Positions 41,010 to 50,455 of a DNA stretch of 64,000 nucleotides are shown here, piece by piece; the stretch's first letter is position 1; every line of letters begins with the position of its first letter. A program made the position numbers and the translations under genes. The stretch lies in NCBI GenBank assembly GCA_050250875.1, contig JBFWNV010000001.1:806001-870000 (forward strand), given 5' to 3'. Source of the stretch: CAWAYR01 sp050250875. Its GTDB lineage: Bacteria; Acidobacteriota; Vicinamibacteria; Vicinamibacterales; UBA2999. The notes below the pieces were generated by a model. That model had not been told where the DNA came from. It did not search any database and saw nothing but the letters and a program-made list of their open reading frames with translations.

Positions 41010-44000
41010 CTACCGTGCGCCGGCGCGCCCTCTGAGCACGTCGCGGAATCGCGACGGCGTGATGTACCGGGTGTGGAAGGTCTGCCAGTCGCCGGGCCAC
41101 TTGCGGTAGGCCGGCTCGTCTTCGAGCCGCGTCGGCGGGCGCGTGTAGTCACCGGTCTCGTGGGTCGGGAGCGGCAGCACGGTGGAGGAAAACCCGGAGT
41201 TGAGGTCGCCGTCCTTGATCCAGCCGTCGCCGATGAGCACGAAGTCGCGGCGCCAGCCGGCCGGTGGCGGCGGTGCTTCCGGAAAGCGCAGTGCGAGCTC
41301 GTCGCCGGCGTTCATGATCACGAACCGATCGTCGACCTCGGCCAGCAGCGGCCGGACATCACCGAGGCGGGTGTAGTAGCCCTCGAGATCGCGCCAGCGT
41401 TGGGTGGTATCGGCCAGTCGGCCGTAGTCGGGCACCTGCGGCGACGACGCGTCCCGCTTGTCCATCACCGAGAACCCGCGGTAACGCAGGTCGGCCGTCG
41501 CCGGCGGCAGTCGCGTCGTGACGAGCCTGGCGTCCGGGCGACCCGCGGCCCACTCGATCCGGTCCCAGTAGATCTCCATGTTGGTGCGCAACCGAACGAT
41601 ACGCGGCGCGCCCGGCCGGAACACGCCGTCGAGATCGACCAGCACGATCTTGTGCTTGCCGGCCGGAAAGCCGACGTCCGCGCGAGCGGTGGTGAATCCG
41701 CCGCGGCCGTCGGCCACCTCGACCCGGATGGGCATCGGCCGGGCGTCGGCCGACTGCGACGCCGCGACGTTGATCGAGCCGTCGGTGGGATGCAGCCAGC
41801 CCTCGGCCACGAGGTAGAGCGGGCCCGCCCCTGGCGCATCGTCCGGCAGCGTCACCTCCACGAAGTGATCGCGGGCGATGCCCTGGAACCAGCCGCGCTC
41901 GAAGCCGTCGAGGTATGCCTCGTCGAGGCTGGCGATGCGTGCGGTGACATCCCGACCAGCATCGTCGACGGCGCGGGCGACGGGACGCGGCGGCGCCGTC
42001 GGGACCACCGCGGGTCGCACCGGCGGGACCGCGAAGCGCTCGTCGGTGTAGACCGCGACGTCGGGAGGATGGTCCACGACCAGCAACGAGTAGTGGTCGA
42101 TGTAGAAGGTCTCCCACAACTCGCCGGTGACGCGCAGGTCGTAGTAGCCGTCGCGCGGCGCCAGCTGATCGCCGCGCACCTTGAACCACTCCTCGGTTTC
42201 CAGCACGCCGGCGGTCTGCTGAGCGTTGATGCGCAGCCCCAGCGCCGGGCTCCACGGCGGGGAGTCCTTCACGTAGGCCATCGCCGTGCCGTTCCACGCG
42301 AACAGGTGCGGACAGGAACCCTTCAGGCGCTGGACCGCGGCGATGGTGCTGTCGGCAGAGAGCTCGAATTCGGCGTTCACCGTGCCGTTGGGCCACACCA
42401 CCCGCACGACGTCGGTGGCCGCCTGCTCGCCCAGGCCGAAGTGCACGACCGGTCCGGTGAGCGCCGCCGTCTGGGTGAGACGACCTGCGCGCAGGGTCAT
42501 CGTGCCGCCGACGCCGAAGGCGTTGATACGGGCGTCGCCGGCCGATTGCGCGGCACGCGGCCGCACGCGCTGCCAGTGATAGCCCTTGGTGCCGCGGTTC
42601 GACAGCACGACAGGCCGGCGGTGCTGGTCGAGGGCCACCAGATCGAGGCGGCCATCGCCGTCGCCGTCGGCGGCGTCCAGCACCCGGACGTCGCCGGCAA
42701 TCGTGACCGGCGTCAGCGCGCCACCGGCGCTGCCCGCCAGCCACGCGCGGCTCCCGGCGCTGCCGGTCACGACCAGGTCGGCGCGCCCGTTGTTGTCGAG
42801 ATCGGCGATGACCAGCGACGCCGCAGCCGGCGCGAAGCTGGCGGCGTCGGGCCACCGGACGAGCGGTTCCGACACCCACGCCTCGCGGCCGGTGTCGCGC
42901 TCGATGCGGTGCACCGCGCCGTCGGCGCCGAGCACCACCAGATCGAGACGGGCATCGCCGTTCATGTCGGCGGCGGCGACGGCCGCCACGGGGCCGAGCC
43001 CGGGCACCGGGTTCCACGCCGTGAACTGTCCGCCGCGGTCGTTGCGGAGGACGACGGGCGGCCCGCTGGCGACGGCCATCACTGCGTCGTTGTCACCATC
43101 CTCGTCGAGGTCCACCCACGCGAAGTCGCGCAGGGCACCAACCGCGGCGAAGGGCTCGATGGCGGCGAACGTGCCGTCGGAGTTGTTGCGCAGCACCCGC
43201 GGCGCGCCGTCGCGGCGGGCCGCGACCAGGTCGAGGTCGCCGTCCTGGTCGACGTCGGCGGGCCACAGCCCGACGATGCCCGCAGTGGCGGCCCGTGGCA
43301 GGTGGGCGGCCCCGGTGACATCGACGAGTGTGCCGGTCTCGGACTGACGCAGCAGCCTTACTCCCTGCGTCGTGGCGATGGCGACGTCGATACGGTAATC
43401 GTCGTTCAGATCCACCAACGCCACCGGGGACGCCGTGACGAGCGCAACCGCGTCGGGCACGCCCGCGACCGCCAGCCTGGACGGCCCGGCGGCGATGCCG
43501 CGCTCGTCGACCATCGCCGGCACGGCCGCCGACTCGTCGCCGCGGGCGAACCAGCCGGTCCACACGACCGGCGCAGCGCCGGCCGCTGCAGTGACGACCT
43601 CGAAGCGCAAGGCGAGGTCCGGTGCCGCGGCCTCACTTGCCGGCACCGGAATCACGAGCGGAGCTGATACCAGCGCGCCGATGACGTCGGGCGGGCGCTT
43701 CACCGCGGCGAGGTCGGCCTGGTAGTCGGGCGTGCGCAGCAGGACGTTGCGAAGGAAGGTCAGCCGGGTGCCGGCGTCGCGGACGGCCGCCTGCCGCAGC
43801 GCCTCGATCTGCCGTTGCACGTCGACTGGCCAGGCTTCGGAACCCGCCGACAGCCGCGCGACAATCGCCCCCAGCTCCGCGGCGTCTCCTCGCCGGGCGG
43901 CCAGCCGGGCCAGGTCGAGCGCCACGACGAGGTTCGCGGGTTGCTGTCCGGCGATGTCGCGATAGAGACGCTCGGCCTCGCCCAGTCCCGCTACGTCGCC

Positions 44001-44486
44001 AGCCGCCTCGGACAGCTCTGCCAGCGCATACCGGGCGGTCAGGTTGCTGCTGTCGAGCGCGATCGCCTTCGCCAGCGCGACCCGCGCCGCCGTTTCGTCG
44101 CCCCGGCCCAGATGGGCGAGCGCGAGGTGCTCGTGCATCGTGCTCGAATCGGGACGCAGTGCCAGGGCGGTCTCGAAGCGCGAGCGCGCCGTGTCGTACT
44201 CGCGGTGGCGGAGCGCCAGGATGCCCCAGTTGAGCCAGGCGCCCGGCTCGCCGGGGGCCAGCTGGATGGCCCGGGCCAACGCCTGGTCGGCGTGCGCGTC
44301 GTTGCCGACTTCCAATCCGGCCGTCCCGGAATAGAACGCACTCAACGCGCGACCGTGGTCGGCGGTTCCAGCCGCCGGCACCGCGGGGGGCGCTGGGGCG
44401 CCTCGACAGGCGGAGAGGACCAGCGCACACAGGCCGACGGCCCTGGCGCACTCGGACCCGCGTCGTAGACGTTCGCCGCTGCTCAC
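41010..44486 (-). CDS. TPR, FG-GAP and ASPIC lipoprotein (giant CRTAC1-type)
   Basis: The 1158-residue product has a lipobox 'LVLSAC' (Cys27). A TPR region (about 45-230, 'AWLNWGILALRHREYDTARS', 'ALAHLGRGDETAARVAL') is followed by FG-GAP repeats (about 330-620, 'DVDQDGDLDLVAAR', 'DLDEDGDNDAVMA', 'DLDNNGRADLVV'). An ASPIC-like region ends near 730 ('VVRVVWPNGTVNAEF'). A C-terminal part of over 400 residues has no recognised domain; 'NGTAMAYVKDSPPW' and 'GYYDLRVTGELWETFYIDHY' are its clear phrases. It starts with GTG and is the first gene of the CRTAC1/UnbU operon. Its size and architecture suggest a surface scaffold protein. Confidence 0.85.
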   Translation of the reverse strand: MSSGERLRRGSECARAVGLCALVLSACRGAPAPPAVPAAGTADHGRALSAFYSGTAGLEVGNDAHADQALARAIQLAPGEPGAWLNWGILALRHREYDTARSRFETALALRPDSSTMHEHLALAHLGRGDETAARVALAKAIALDSSNLTARYALAELSEAAGDVAGLGEAERLYRDIAGQQPANLVVALDLARLAARRGDAAELGAIVARLSAGSEAWPVDVQRQIEALRQAAVRDAGTRLTFLRNVLLRTPDYQADLAAVKRPPDVIGALVSAPLVIPVPASEAAAPDLALRFEVVTAAAGAAPVVWTGWFARGDESAAVPAMVDERGIAAGPSRLAVAGVPDAVALVTASPVALVDLNDDYRIDVAIATTQGVRLLRQSETGTLVDVTGAAHLPRAATAGIVGLWPADVDQDGDLDLVAARRDGAPRVLRNNSDGTFAAIEPFAAVGALRDFAWVDLDEDGDNDAVMAVASGPPVVLRNDRGGQFTAWNPVPGLGPVAAVAAADMNGDARLDLVVLGADGAVHRIERDTGREAWVSEPLVRWPDAASFAPAAASLVIADLDNNGRADLVVTGSAGSRAWLAGSAGGALTPVTIAGDVRVLDAADGDGDGRLDLVALDQHRRPVVLSNRGTKGYHWQRVRPRAAQSAGDARINAFGVGGTMTLRAGRLTQTAALTGPVVHFGLGEQAATDVVRVVWPNGTVNAEFELSADSTIAAVQRLKGSCPHLFAWNGTAMAYVKDSPPWSPALGLRINAQQTAGVLETEEWFKVRGDQLAPRDGYYDLRVTGELWETFYIDHYSLLVVDHPPDVAVYTDERFAVPPVRPAVVPTAPPRPVARAVDDAGRDVTARIASLDEAYLDGFERGWFQGIARDHFVEVTLPDDAPGAGPLYLVAEGWLHPTDGSINVAASQSADARPMPIRVEVADGRGGFTTARADVGFPAGKHKIVLVDLDGVFRPGAPRIVRLRTNMEIYWDRIEWAAGRPDARLVTTRLPPATADLRYRGFSVMDKRDASSPQVPDYGRLADTTQRWRDLEGYYTRLGDVRPLLAEVDDRFVIMNAGDELALRFPEAPPPPAGWRRDFVLIGDGWIKDGDLNSGFSSTVLPLPTHETGDYTRPPTRLEDEPAYRKWPGDWQTFHTRYITPSRFRDVLRGRAGAR

Positions 44487-44550
44487 GGCGTCATGATACT
44501 GCCCTGAAACGGAACGCCGCCGCAGCGGCGCAGAAGCTCACCTGCGAACG

Positions 44551-46026
44551 TCAGCCGTTGGCGATCTGCGGGATCAGCGTCCCGTAGACGTCGGTCAGGC
44601 GCATGTCCCGGCCGTTGAAGCGGTAGGTCAGCTTCTTGTGGTCGAGCCCGAGCAGGTGGAGCATCGTCGCGTGCAGGTCGTGGTAGGAGATCGGCTGTTC
44701 GAGCGCCCTGTAGCCGAAGTCGTCGCTGGCGCCGATCACCTGCCCGCCGGCGATGCCGGCGCCGGCCATCAGCACCGTCTGCGTCCCCGGGTTGTGATCG
44801 CGGCCGACGCCGCGCTGGCTGATCGGCATGCGCCCGAACTCCGAGTGCATGACGACCAGCGTCGAGTCGAGCAGACCGCGCGCGCGCAGGTCGGTCAGCA
44901 GCCCGGCCATCGGCTTGTCGGTCTCGGCGGCATGCTGTGTGTGGTTGGCGCGCACGTCGCCGTGGGCGTCCCAGGTGTCGACGTTCTGGTTGCCGACGCC
45001 GCCTGAGAACACCTGCACGAAGCGCACGCCGCGCTCCACCAGGCGCCGCGCCATCAGGCACTGCCGGCCGAACGGCTCGGTCACCTTCTCGTCCAGCCCG
45101 TAGAGCGCCTTGGTGGCGTCCGACTCGCTGGCCACGTCCACCGCCTCGGGCGCGCAGCCCTGCATCCGGTAGGCCAGCTCGTAGGACGAGATGCGCGCCG
45201 CCAGCTCGCTGTTGCCCGGGTAGCGCTGCATGTCCAGCTCGTTGAGCTTGGCCAGCGCGTCGAGCCGGGCCCGCTGATCGGCGGCGCTCACCGTGGACGG
45301 CGGCTTCAGATCGACGATCGGGTCGCCGCTCGAGCGGAACAGCGTGCCCTGGAACGCCGCCGGCATGTAGCCGGCGCTCCAGTCGTTGGGGCCGCCGAGC
45401 GGGCCGCCGCGGGCGTCGGTCATCACCACGTAGGCCGGCAGGCTCGACGACACCGAGCCCAGGCCGTAGGTCACCCAGGCGCCGACGCTCGGGAAGCCGA
45501 GGTTGATCTGCCCGGTCTGCATCTCGTAAGTGCCCTGCACGTGGTCGTTCGAGCGGCCGTAGACCGAGCGCAGGAACGCGATCTCGTCGACGTGGCGGCT
45601 CAGGTGCGGAAAGATCTCCGACACCTCGATGCCGCTCTGCCCGTGCTTCCTGAAGCTGAACGGGCTCGGCATCAGCGGGCCCGGCGAGCCCTGGCGGACG
45701 ATCACGTCGCCCTTCACCAGGTCGTCGATCGGCTGGCCGGCGTACCTGGCGAGCGCCGGCTTGGGATCGAAGGTGTCCATCTGGCTCCAGCCGCCGCCCA
45801 TGAAGAGCGAGATCACGGCGGTGGCGCGCGGCCTGAAGTGCGGCGCGCGCGGCGCGTAGGGGTTCACGCCGGAGGCCGCGGCGGTGCAGCCCTCGGGACC
45901 GGGCGCGGCGGCCAGCAGCCCCTCGCGTTCGAGCAGCCAGGCCAGCGCCAGGCCACTCACCCCGCCGCCCGACTGGAACAGGAACTCGCGGCGATCCCAG
46001 AAATTGCGGCTGCAGCGGTGCGACAC
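44551..46026 (-). CDS. DUF1501-domain protein, sulfatase-like fold
   Basis: The 491-residue protein has an N-terminal Tat-like signal ('WDRREFLFQSGGGVSGLALA') and the DUF1501 domain: 'AVISLFMGGGWSQMDTFDPKP', 'TLVVMHSEFGRMPI' and 'RDHNPGTQTVLMAGAGIAGG'. The domain is related in fold to alkaline phosphatase/sulfatase enzymes but its activity is not established. It lies three bases after the PSD1 cytochrome gene; the pair is frequent in Planctomycetes and Acidobacteria and its two products are thought to act together in the periplasm. GTG start at 46026. Confidence 0.9.
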   Translation of the reverse strand: MSHRCSRNFWDRREFLFQSGGGVSGLALAWLLEREGLLAAAPGPEGCTAAASGVNPYAPRAPHFRPRATAVISLFMGGGWSQMDTFDPKPALARYAGQPIDDLVKGDVIVRQGSPGPLMPSPFSFRKHGQSGIEVSEIFPHLSRHVDEIAFLRSVYGRSNDHVQGTYEMQTGQINLGFPSVGAWVTYGLGSVSSSLPAYVVMTDARGGPLGGPNDWSAGYMPAAFQGTLFRSSGDPIVDLKPPSTVSAADQRARLDALAKLNELDMQRYPGNSELAARISSYELAYRMQGCAPEAVDVASESDATKALYGLDEKVTEPFGRQCLMARRLVERGVRFVQVFSGGVGNQNVDTWDAHGDVRANHTQHAAETDKPMAGLLTDLRARGLLDSTLVVMHSEFGRMPISQRGVGRDHNPGTQTVLMAGAGIAGGQVIGASDDFGYRALEQPISYHDLHATMLHLLGLDHKKLTYRFNGRDMRLTDVYGTLIPQIANG

Positions 46027-46029
46027 GGC

Positions 46030-48684
46030 TCACCTCATGTAGACGAATTCGTCGAGATTGAGCAGCACGTGCGTGAACGCCGCCAGCGACTGGCCGGCAA
46101 CGAGATCGCGCGCGATGGCGGTCTCGGCCGCGCTCGGCGGGCGCGACAACGCGATGCGGTAGGCCAGATCCACCTGCGCGGCCGGATCGGCCGACGCCGC
46201 CTGCACGCGCGCCGCCAGGCGATCGGCCTGGCCGAGCACGAACGGGTTGTTGAGCAGGGTCAGCGCCTGCGTCGGCACGGTGGAGATGTTGCGGGCACCG
46301 GCCACGACGTTCATGTCGGGATGGTCGAAGGTGTCGAACATCGGATACGGCAGCGACCGGCGGCGGTAGACGTAGACGCCGCGGCGCCACGCCGCCGGGC
46401 CCTCGGGCGTGTTCTCCCATTTGCCGCGGTACTGGCCGGCCAGGATGTCCTTGGGAATGAACGGGAAGATCGGCTCACCGCCGATCGCCGGGTTGAGGTT
46501 GCCGCCGGCGCCGAGCATGGCGTCGCGGACGATCTCGGCCTCGAGCCGCTGCGGGCGGAACCGCCACAGGTAGCGGTTCTCGGCATCGGCGACGGCGCTG
46601 CCCTCGTGGTCGTAGGCCGACGCCATCTGGTAGGCCGCCGAGGTCATCATCAGCCGGTTGACCTGCTTGATGCTCCAGCCGCGGGTCATGAACTCCACCG
46701 CCAGCCAGTCGAGCAGCGCCGGGTGGGTGGGCGGCTCGCCCATCTTGCCGAAGTTCTCCAGCGTGGCGACGATGCCGCGGCCGAAGTGCTTCTGCCACAG
46801 ACGATTGACGATCACCCGCGCGGTGATCGGGTTGTCGCGCGAGGCGATCCACTGCGCCAGGGCCAGCCGGCGACCCGAGGTGCGGCCGTCGGGCCGCGGT
46901 ACCGCCGTGACCGGCGTGCCGGTGGTCAGCACCTGCGGGAAGCCGGGCTGCATCAGCGGGCCGCGGCTCTCGACATCGCCGCGGATCAGGAAGTAGGACG
47001 GCGGCACCTCGTAGCGGTTCGGCCCCTTGTGCAGATAGCTCCCCGGGAACGGCGGCGGGATGCGGCACTTGGGACAGCTCACTACCTCGTCGCCTTCGCC
47101 CAGCGGCGAGAAGCGGTGGTCGCCGTCGGTGACGATCTCGGCCATCGGCAGCGGCGCCGGCCGCTCCTTCTCCAGCGCGGCGAGCTGGGCCACGAGATCG
47201 CGGCGGGTGGCGAGGTCGGCCGGCGCCATCGCCGCTTCGAGGTCGGTGACCGGCACGCTCACCGCCTCGAACACCTGGATGGCCAGCAGCCGTTCGCCGG
47301 CCGTGCGCTCGGCCTCCGGCTTGGCGGCGGCGCGGTAGATTGCGTCCGAGAACCGCGCCTTGATGAGCGCCAGTTCGAGCGTGTCGCGGTAGGGCTTCTC
47401 CACCGCGGCGAGCCGGGCGCGCAGGGTGTCACGGCGGCCGTCGATCGCCTCGTTGGCGGCGAGATACGCCTCGGCCTGCGGCCGCGGCGCCAGCGGCACC
47501 GCGGTTTCCACGTAGCCGAAGATCGAGGCCTGCAGCGCGTAGTAGTCCTTCTGCCGGATCGGGTCGAACTTGTGGTCGTGGCAGCGCGCACAGCCGATGG
47601 TCAGCCCCAGGGTGCCCTTGCTGATGACGCCGATCACGTCGTCGAGGTAGTCGAAGCGCCGCTCGGGGTTGTCCTTCTCGCGGAACAGCACGCGCGGGCC
47701 GGCGCGCAGGAAGCCGGTGGCGATCAGGCTGTCGTCGCTGCGCCCGTCCATCTCGTCGCCGGCGATCTGCTCGACCAGGAAGCGGTCGTAGGGCGTGTCG
47801 GCGTTGAACGAGCGGATCACGTAGTCGCGGTAGCGCCACGCGTTCGGGCGATGGACGTCGTACTCGAACCCGCCCGAGTCGGCGTAGCGGGCCACGTCGA
47901 GCCAGTGGCGGCCGTAGCGCTCGCCGTAGTGCGGGGAGGCGAGCAGCGTGTCGATCAGCCGTTCCCAGGCGTCGGGCCGGTCGTCGGCGACGAAACGCTC
48001 GACCTCCTCGGGCGTTGGCAGCAGGCCGAGCAGATCGAGATAAGCGCGGCGCACCAGCGTGCGCTTGTCGGCGCGCGGCGCAGCGACGAGGCCGCGCTCG
48101 CGGCGGGCCTGCTCGAGGAAACGATCGACGGGATGCGAGATGGCCGGACCGACGTCGGGGAGCGGTGCCTGTTTCGGCGGCTGGAACGCCCAGTAGCCGC
48201 GCTCGGCGGCGGTGATCGGCCGTTCCTCGAACGCGGCCACCGCCGGCACGGCCGGCGCGGTGGTGGCGGTGGTGGCGTCCCAATGCGCGCCGTCGTCGAT
48301 CCAGCGCTTGAGCGTCGCCACCTCGGCGGCGGTCAACGGGTCGCCGCGCATCGGCATCGCCGGCGATTCCAGGCCGGCCACGTGGCGGTACATCCGGCTG
48401 CGTTCGGCGCTGCCGGGCACGAGCGACGGGCCGTGCGCGCCGCCGGCGATGGCCGCCTCGCGCGTGCGCAGGTCGAGGCGCGAGAGCTTCAAGGCCTCGC
48501 CGTGGCAACTGAGGCACCTGGCGGCGAGCAGGGGCTGGACGTCGGCGGCGAAGCTCACCGGCCGCTGGCCGCCGGCGGTCGGTGCCGGCCCGGACGGCGG
48601 GGCCTGGGCCCCCAGCGCCACGGCGGCCACCACCAGGCCGACGGCCCCGAGCAGATACGACGCGAGCGATCGAGGCAGTGGCAT
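46030..48684 (-). CDS. PSD1-type cytochrome with DUF1549 and DUF1553 domains
   Basis: The 884-residue protein has a signal peptide (1-26) and one heme c site 'CLSCH' (Cys57-His61) in a planctomycete-type cytochrome C domain. DUF1549 (about 160-370, 'DRFLEQARRERGLVAAP', 'TIGCARCHDHKFDPI') and DUF1553 (about 600-860, 'ALAQWIASRDNPITARVIVNR', 'RLEAEIVRDAMLGAGG') follow. A second CxxCH occurs within DUF1549, and a 'CPKCR' pair may bind zinc. Such proteins probably oxidise polysaccharides or other polymers in the periplasm, but the reaction is unproven. It pairs with the DUF1501 gene downstream. Confidence 0.92.
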   Translation of the reverse strand: MPLPRSLASYLLGAVGLVVAAVALGAQAPPSGPAPTAGGQRPVSFAADVQPLLAARCLSCHGEALKLSRLDLRTREAAIAGGAHGPSLVPGSAERSRMYRHVAGLESPAMPMRGDPLTAAEVATLKRWIDDGAHWDATTATTAPAVPAVAAFEERPITAAERGYWAFQPPKQAPLPDVGPAISHPVDRFLEQARRERGLVAAPRADKRTLVRRAYLDLLGLLPTPEEVERFVADDRPDAWERLIDTLLASPHYGERYGRHWLDVARYADSGGFEYDVHRPNAWRYRDYVIRSFNADTPYDRFLVEQIAGDEMDGRSDDSLIATGFLRAGPRVLFREKDNPERRFDYLDDVIGVISKGTLGLTIGCARCHDHKFDPIRQKDYYALQASIFGYVETAVPLAPRPQAEAYLAANEAIDGRRDTLRARLAAVEKPYRDTLELALIKARFSDAIYRAAAKPEAERTAGERLLAIQVFEAVSVPVTDLEAAMAPADLATRRDLVAQLAALEKERPAPLPMAEIVTDGDHRFSPLGEGDEVVSCPKCRIPPPFPGSYLHKGPNRYEVPPSYFLIRGDVESRGPLMQPGFPQVLTTGTPVTAVPRPDGRTSGRRLALAQWIASRDNPITARVIVNRLWQKHFGRGIVATLENFGKMGEPPTHPALLDWLAVEFMTRGWSIKQVNRLMMTSAAYQMASAYDHEGSAVADAENRYLWRFRPQRLEAEIVRDAMLGAGGNLNPAIGGEPIFPFIPKDILAGQYRGKWENTPEGPAAWRRGVYVYRRRSLPYPMFDTFDHPDMNVVAGARNISTVPTQALTLLNNPFVLGQADRLAARVQAASADPAAQVDLAYRIALSRPPSAAETAIARDLVAGQSLAAFTHVLLNLDEFVYMR

Positions 48685-48782
48685 CGGCCTCCACGTCTCC
48701 CTTCCGCCGCTGGCGCGGGAGCCCCGCGCGGCGGGCCGGTCCGGAGCCCGCGCTGAGGCGTCACTCTACCGCATCCGCCGCC

Positions 48783-50276
48783 CTACTCGTCGGCCACCAG
48801 CATCCGGATCGTCCCGTCCTGGCGCGAGGTGACGAAGATCTCGCCGTCGCGGCTGAGGCCGAGGTGCAGGTCGGCGCGGGCCATGGTGGCGCCGCGCTTC
48901 TTCTCGACCAGCTCACGGAACGAGGTGTAAACGCGCCGGCCGCCGGCATCGCGCACGTAGAGCTGGATCTCCTCCACCGGCGCCACCGTGCGCGGGATGC
49001 CGTCGTCGGCCTTCTTCATCGCCGCCACGTCGGCGGCGAACAGGCGGCCGCGCACGACGTCGCCGAACACGAACCTGCCGGCCAGCGCCGGGATCCGGCC
49101 GTGATACGCGAAGCCGCCGCTGATGGCCTGGCCGTCGCGGTGGTCGTACATCGCCACGGGATAGAGGAAGCCGTCCCTGGTGCGGCCCTCGAGCACGTCG
49201 TCGGGCAGCGCGAACAGCTGGTCGAGGCGGCCGCCGGGCCGGCTCACGCCGTTCTCGTAGAACCCCTCGCGCTTCATCCAGCCGTAGTTGCCGCCGTTCC
49301 TGACGATGTTCACCTCCTCGATCTGGTTCATGCCGATGTCGAGCGCGAACATCGTGCCGTCGGTGTCCCACGACAGGCGGTGGGCGTTGCGGAAGCCGTA
49401 GGCGTAGATCTCGCCGAGCGTCTTCGGGTCGCCGTCGGCGGCGAACACGTTGGCGGCCGGCACGGTGTAGTCGCCCAGGCCCTTGACGCCGCCCGTCACC
49501 GACGGCGGCCGCGGATCGAAGCGCAGGATGGCGGTGATCACCGAGTCGAGCCGCTGCGCCTGCGCGGGGTTATTGGCGTGCGGCCCGCCGCCGTTGCTGA
49601 AGCCGTGATCGCTGCCGCTGGTGTAGAGCAGGCCGTAGTCGGGCGAGCCCGGACGCGCCGTCGGGTTGAACTCCGCGGCGCCCATCGGGTGCGTCAGGTT
49701 CTGCACGATGTGCGCGCCGCGATACAGCTCGCGCCGCGTGCCCGCGAAGCGGTTCGCGGCCGGATTGGCCGCCCGCCACTCGGTGATCACGTTGTGGTAG
49801 GTGGCGTCCGCCGCCGTGAAGCCCGGCGGCACGAACACCGGCGCCGTCGGATTGCCGGCGGCGCGCTCGCCGTGCACCGTGTAGAAGAGGCCGTTGGCGG
49901 CGAACTCCGGGTGGAAAGCGAACGAGATGAAGCCGCTCTCCAGCCGGTTGTAGACGGCGTGCGGGAACAGCGACGCGAAGTCGAGATAGACCTCGGGCGT
50001 CGATCCGTCGAGCCGGTAGAGGAATCCCCGTGAGTCGTTCACGAAGCGCCGGCCGTCGGGCAGGTCGCGCACGTAGCTCACCCGCGCCCAGCCGGCCGGG
50101 TTGGTGTCCTGGTCGGGCGGGCGCAGCCCGCGGGTGTCGGGCAGGCGCGCCAGTTCGGCGATGCGCACCGTGAGGCCGCGCTTCTCGATCCGGTCGGCGA
50201 ACGGCCCGGGGAGCTGGGCGTCGAGCACGGCGACAGCGCCCAGAACGAGGCACACGGGCATCAGCCGGCGGAGCAT
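48783..50276 (-). CDS. PQQ-dependent sugar dehydrogenase (GSDH family)
   Basis: The 497-residue protein has a signal peptide ending 'LDAQLPG' and a six-bladed beta-propeller of the soluble glucose/sorbosone dehydrogenase family: 'FISFAFHPEFAANGLFYTVH', 'GLLYTSGSDHGFSNGGG', 'YAYGFRNAHRLSWDTDG', 'DIGMNQIEEVNIVRNGGNYG' and 'SGGFAYHGR'. PQQ and calcium bind these loops in characterised members, which oxidise aldoses. An excellent ribosome site (AGGAGGT, 6 bases upstream) fixes the ATG at 50276. The PSD1 gene lies 98 bases downstream; a shared periplasmic electron route is possible. Confidence 0.88.
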   Translation of the reverse strand: MLRRLMPVCLVLGAVAVLDAQLPGPFADRIEKRGLTVRIAELARLPDTRGLRPPDQDTNPAGWARVSYVRDLPDGRRFVNDSRGFLYRLDGSTPEVYLDFASLFPHAVYNRLESGFISFAFHPEFAANGLFYTVHGERAAGNPTAPVFVPPGFTAADATYHNVITEWRAANPAANRFAGTRRELYRGAHIVQNLTHPMGAAEFNPTARPGSPDYGLLYTSGSDHGFSNGGGPHANNPAQAQRLDSVITAILRFDPRPPSVTGGVKGLGDYTVPAANVFAADGDPKTLGEIYAYGFRNAHRLSWDTDGTMFALDIGMNQIEEVNIVRNGGNYGWMKREGFYENGVSRPGGRLDQLFALPDDVLEGRTRDGFLYPVAMYDHRDGQAISGGFAYHGRIPALAGRFVFGDVVRGRLFAADVAAMKKADDGIPRTVAPVEEIQLYVRDAGGRRVYTSFRELVEKKRGATMARADLHLGLSRDGEIFVTSRQDGTIRMLVADE

Positions 50277-50391
50277 GAGCGACCTCCTTGACGGGGTGGG
50301 TGTCGCGGGCGGACCGGCGCAGGCTACCATGCGTCCCGCTGGGCGGACGACGGCCGGGTGGGAAATAATTCAGAGACCGGCCATCAGGGAA

Positions 50392-50440
50392 CCAGGGGCC
50401 AGGGGCCAGGGGCCAGGGGCCAGGGGCCAGGGGCCAGGGA
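50392..50440 (+). repeat. CCAGGGG heptamer tandem repeat in the aminopeptidase leader
   Basis: Six perfect CCAGGGG units (50392-50433) and one CCAGGGA follow without gaps. Runs of four G separated by three bases could form a G-quadruplex in the mRNA or coding strand. It lies 16 bases before the GTG at 50456 and may also provide purine-rich sequence for ribosome binding. Confidence 0.92.
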
Positions 50441-50455
50441 AAGACAGCACACAGC

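Noticed and set aside
38167..43667. Long plus-strand frames opposite the CRTAC1 operon
   Set aside because: They are reading-frame shadows of strongly supported FG-GAP/ASPIC genes on the other strand and hold no conserved domain.
45541..48756. Open frame of 1071 codons on the plus strand opposite the DUF1501/PSD1 genes
   Set aside because: It mirrors the minus-strand genes, has a biased Arg/Val/His/Ala composition and no recognisable motif; long antisense frames are expected at this GC content.
50392..50440. CRISPR or origin iterons
   Set aside because: Seven-base tandem units without spacers, no cas genes, no replication protein or DnaA boxes nearby.
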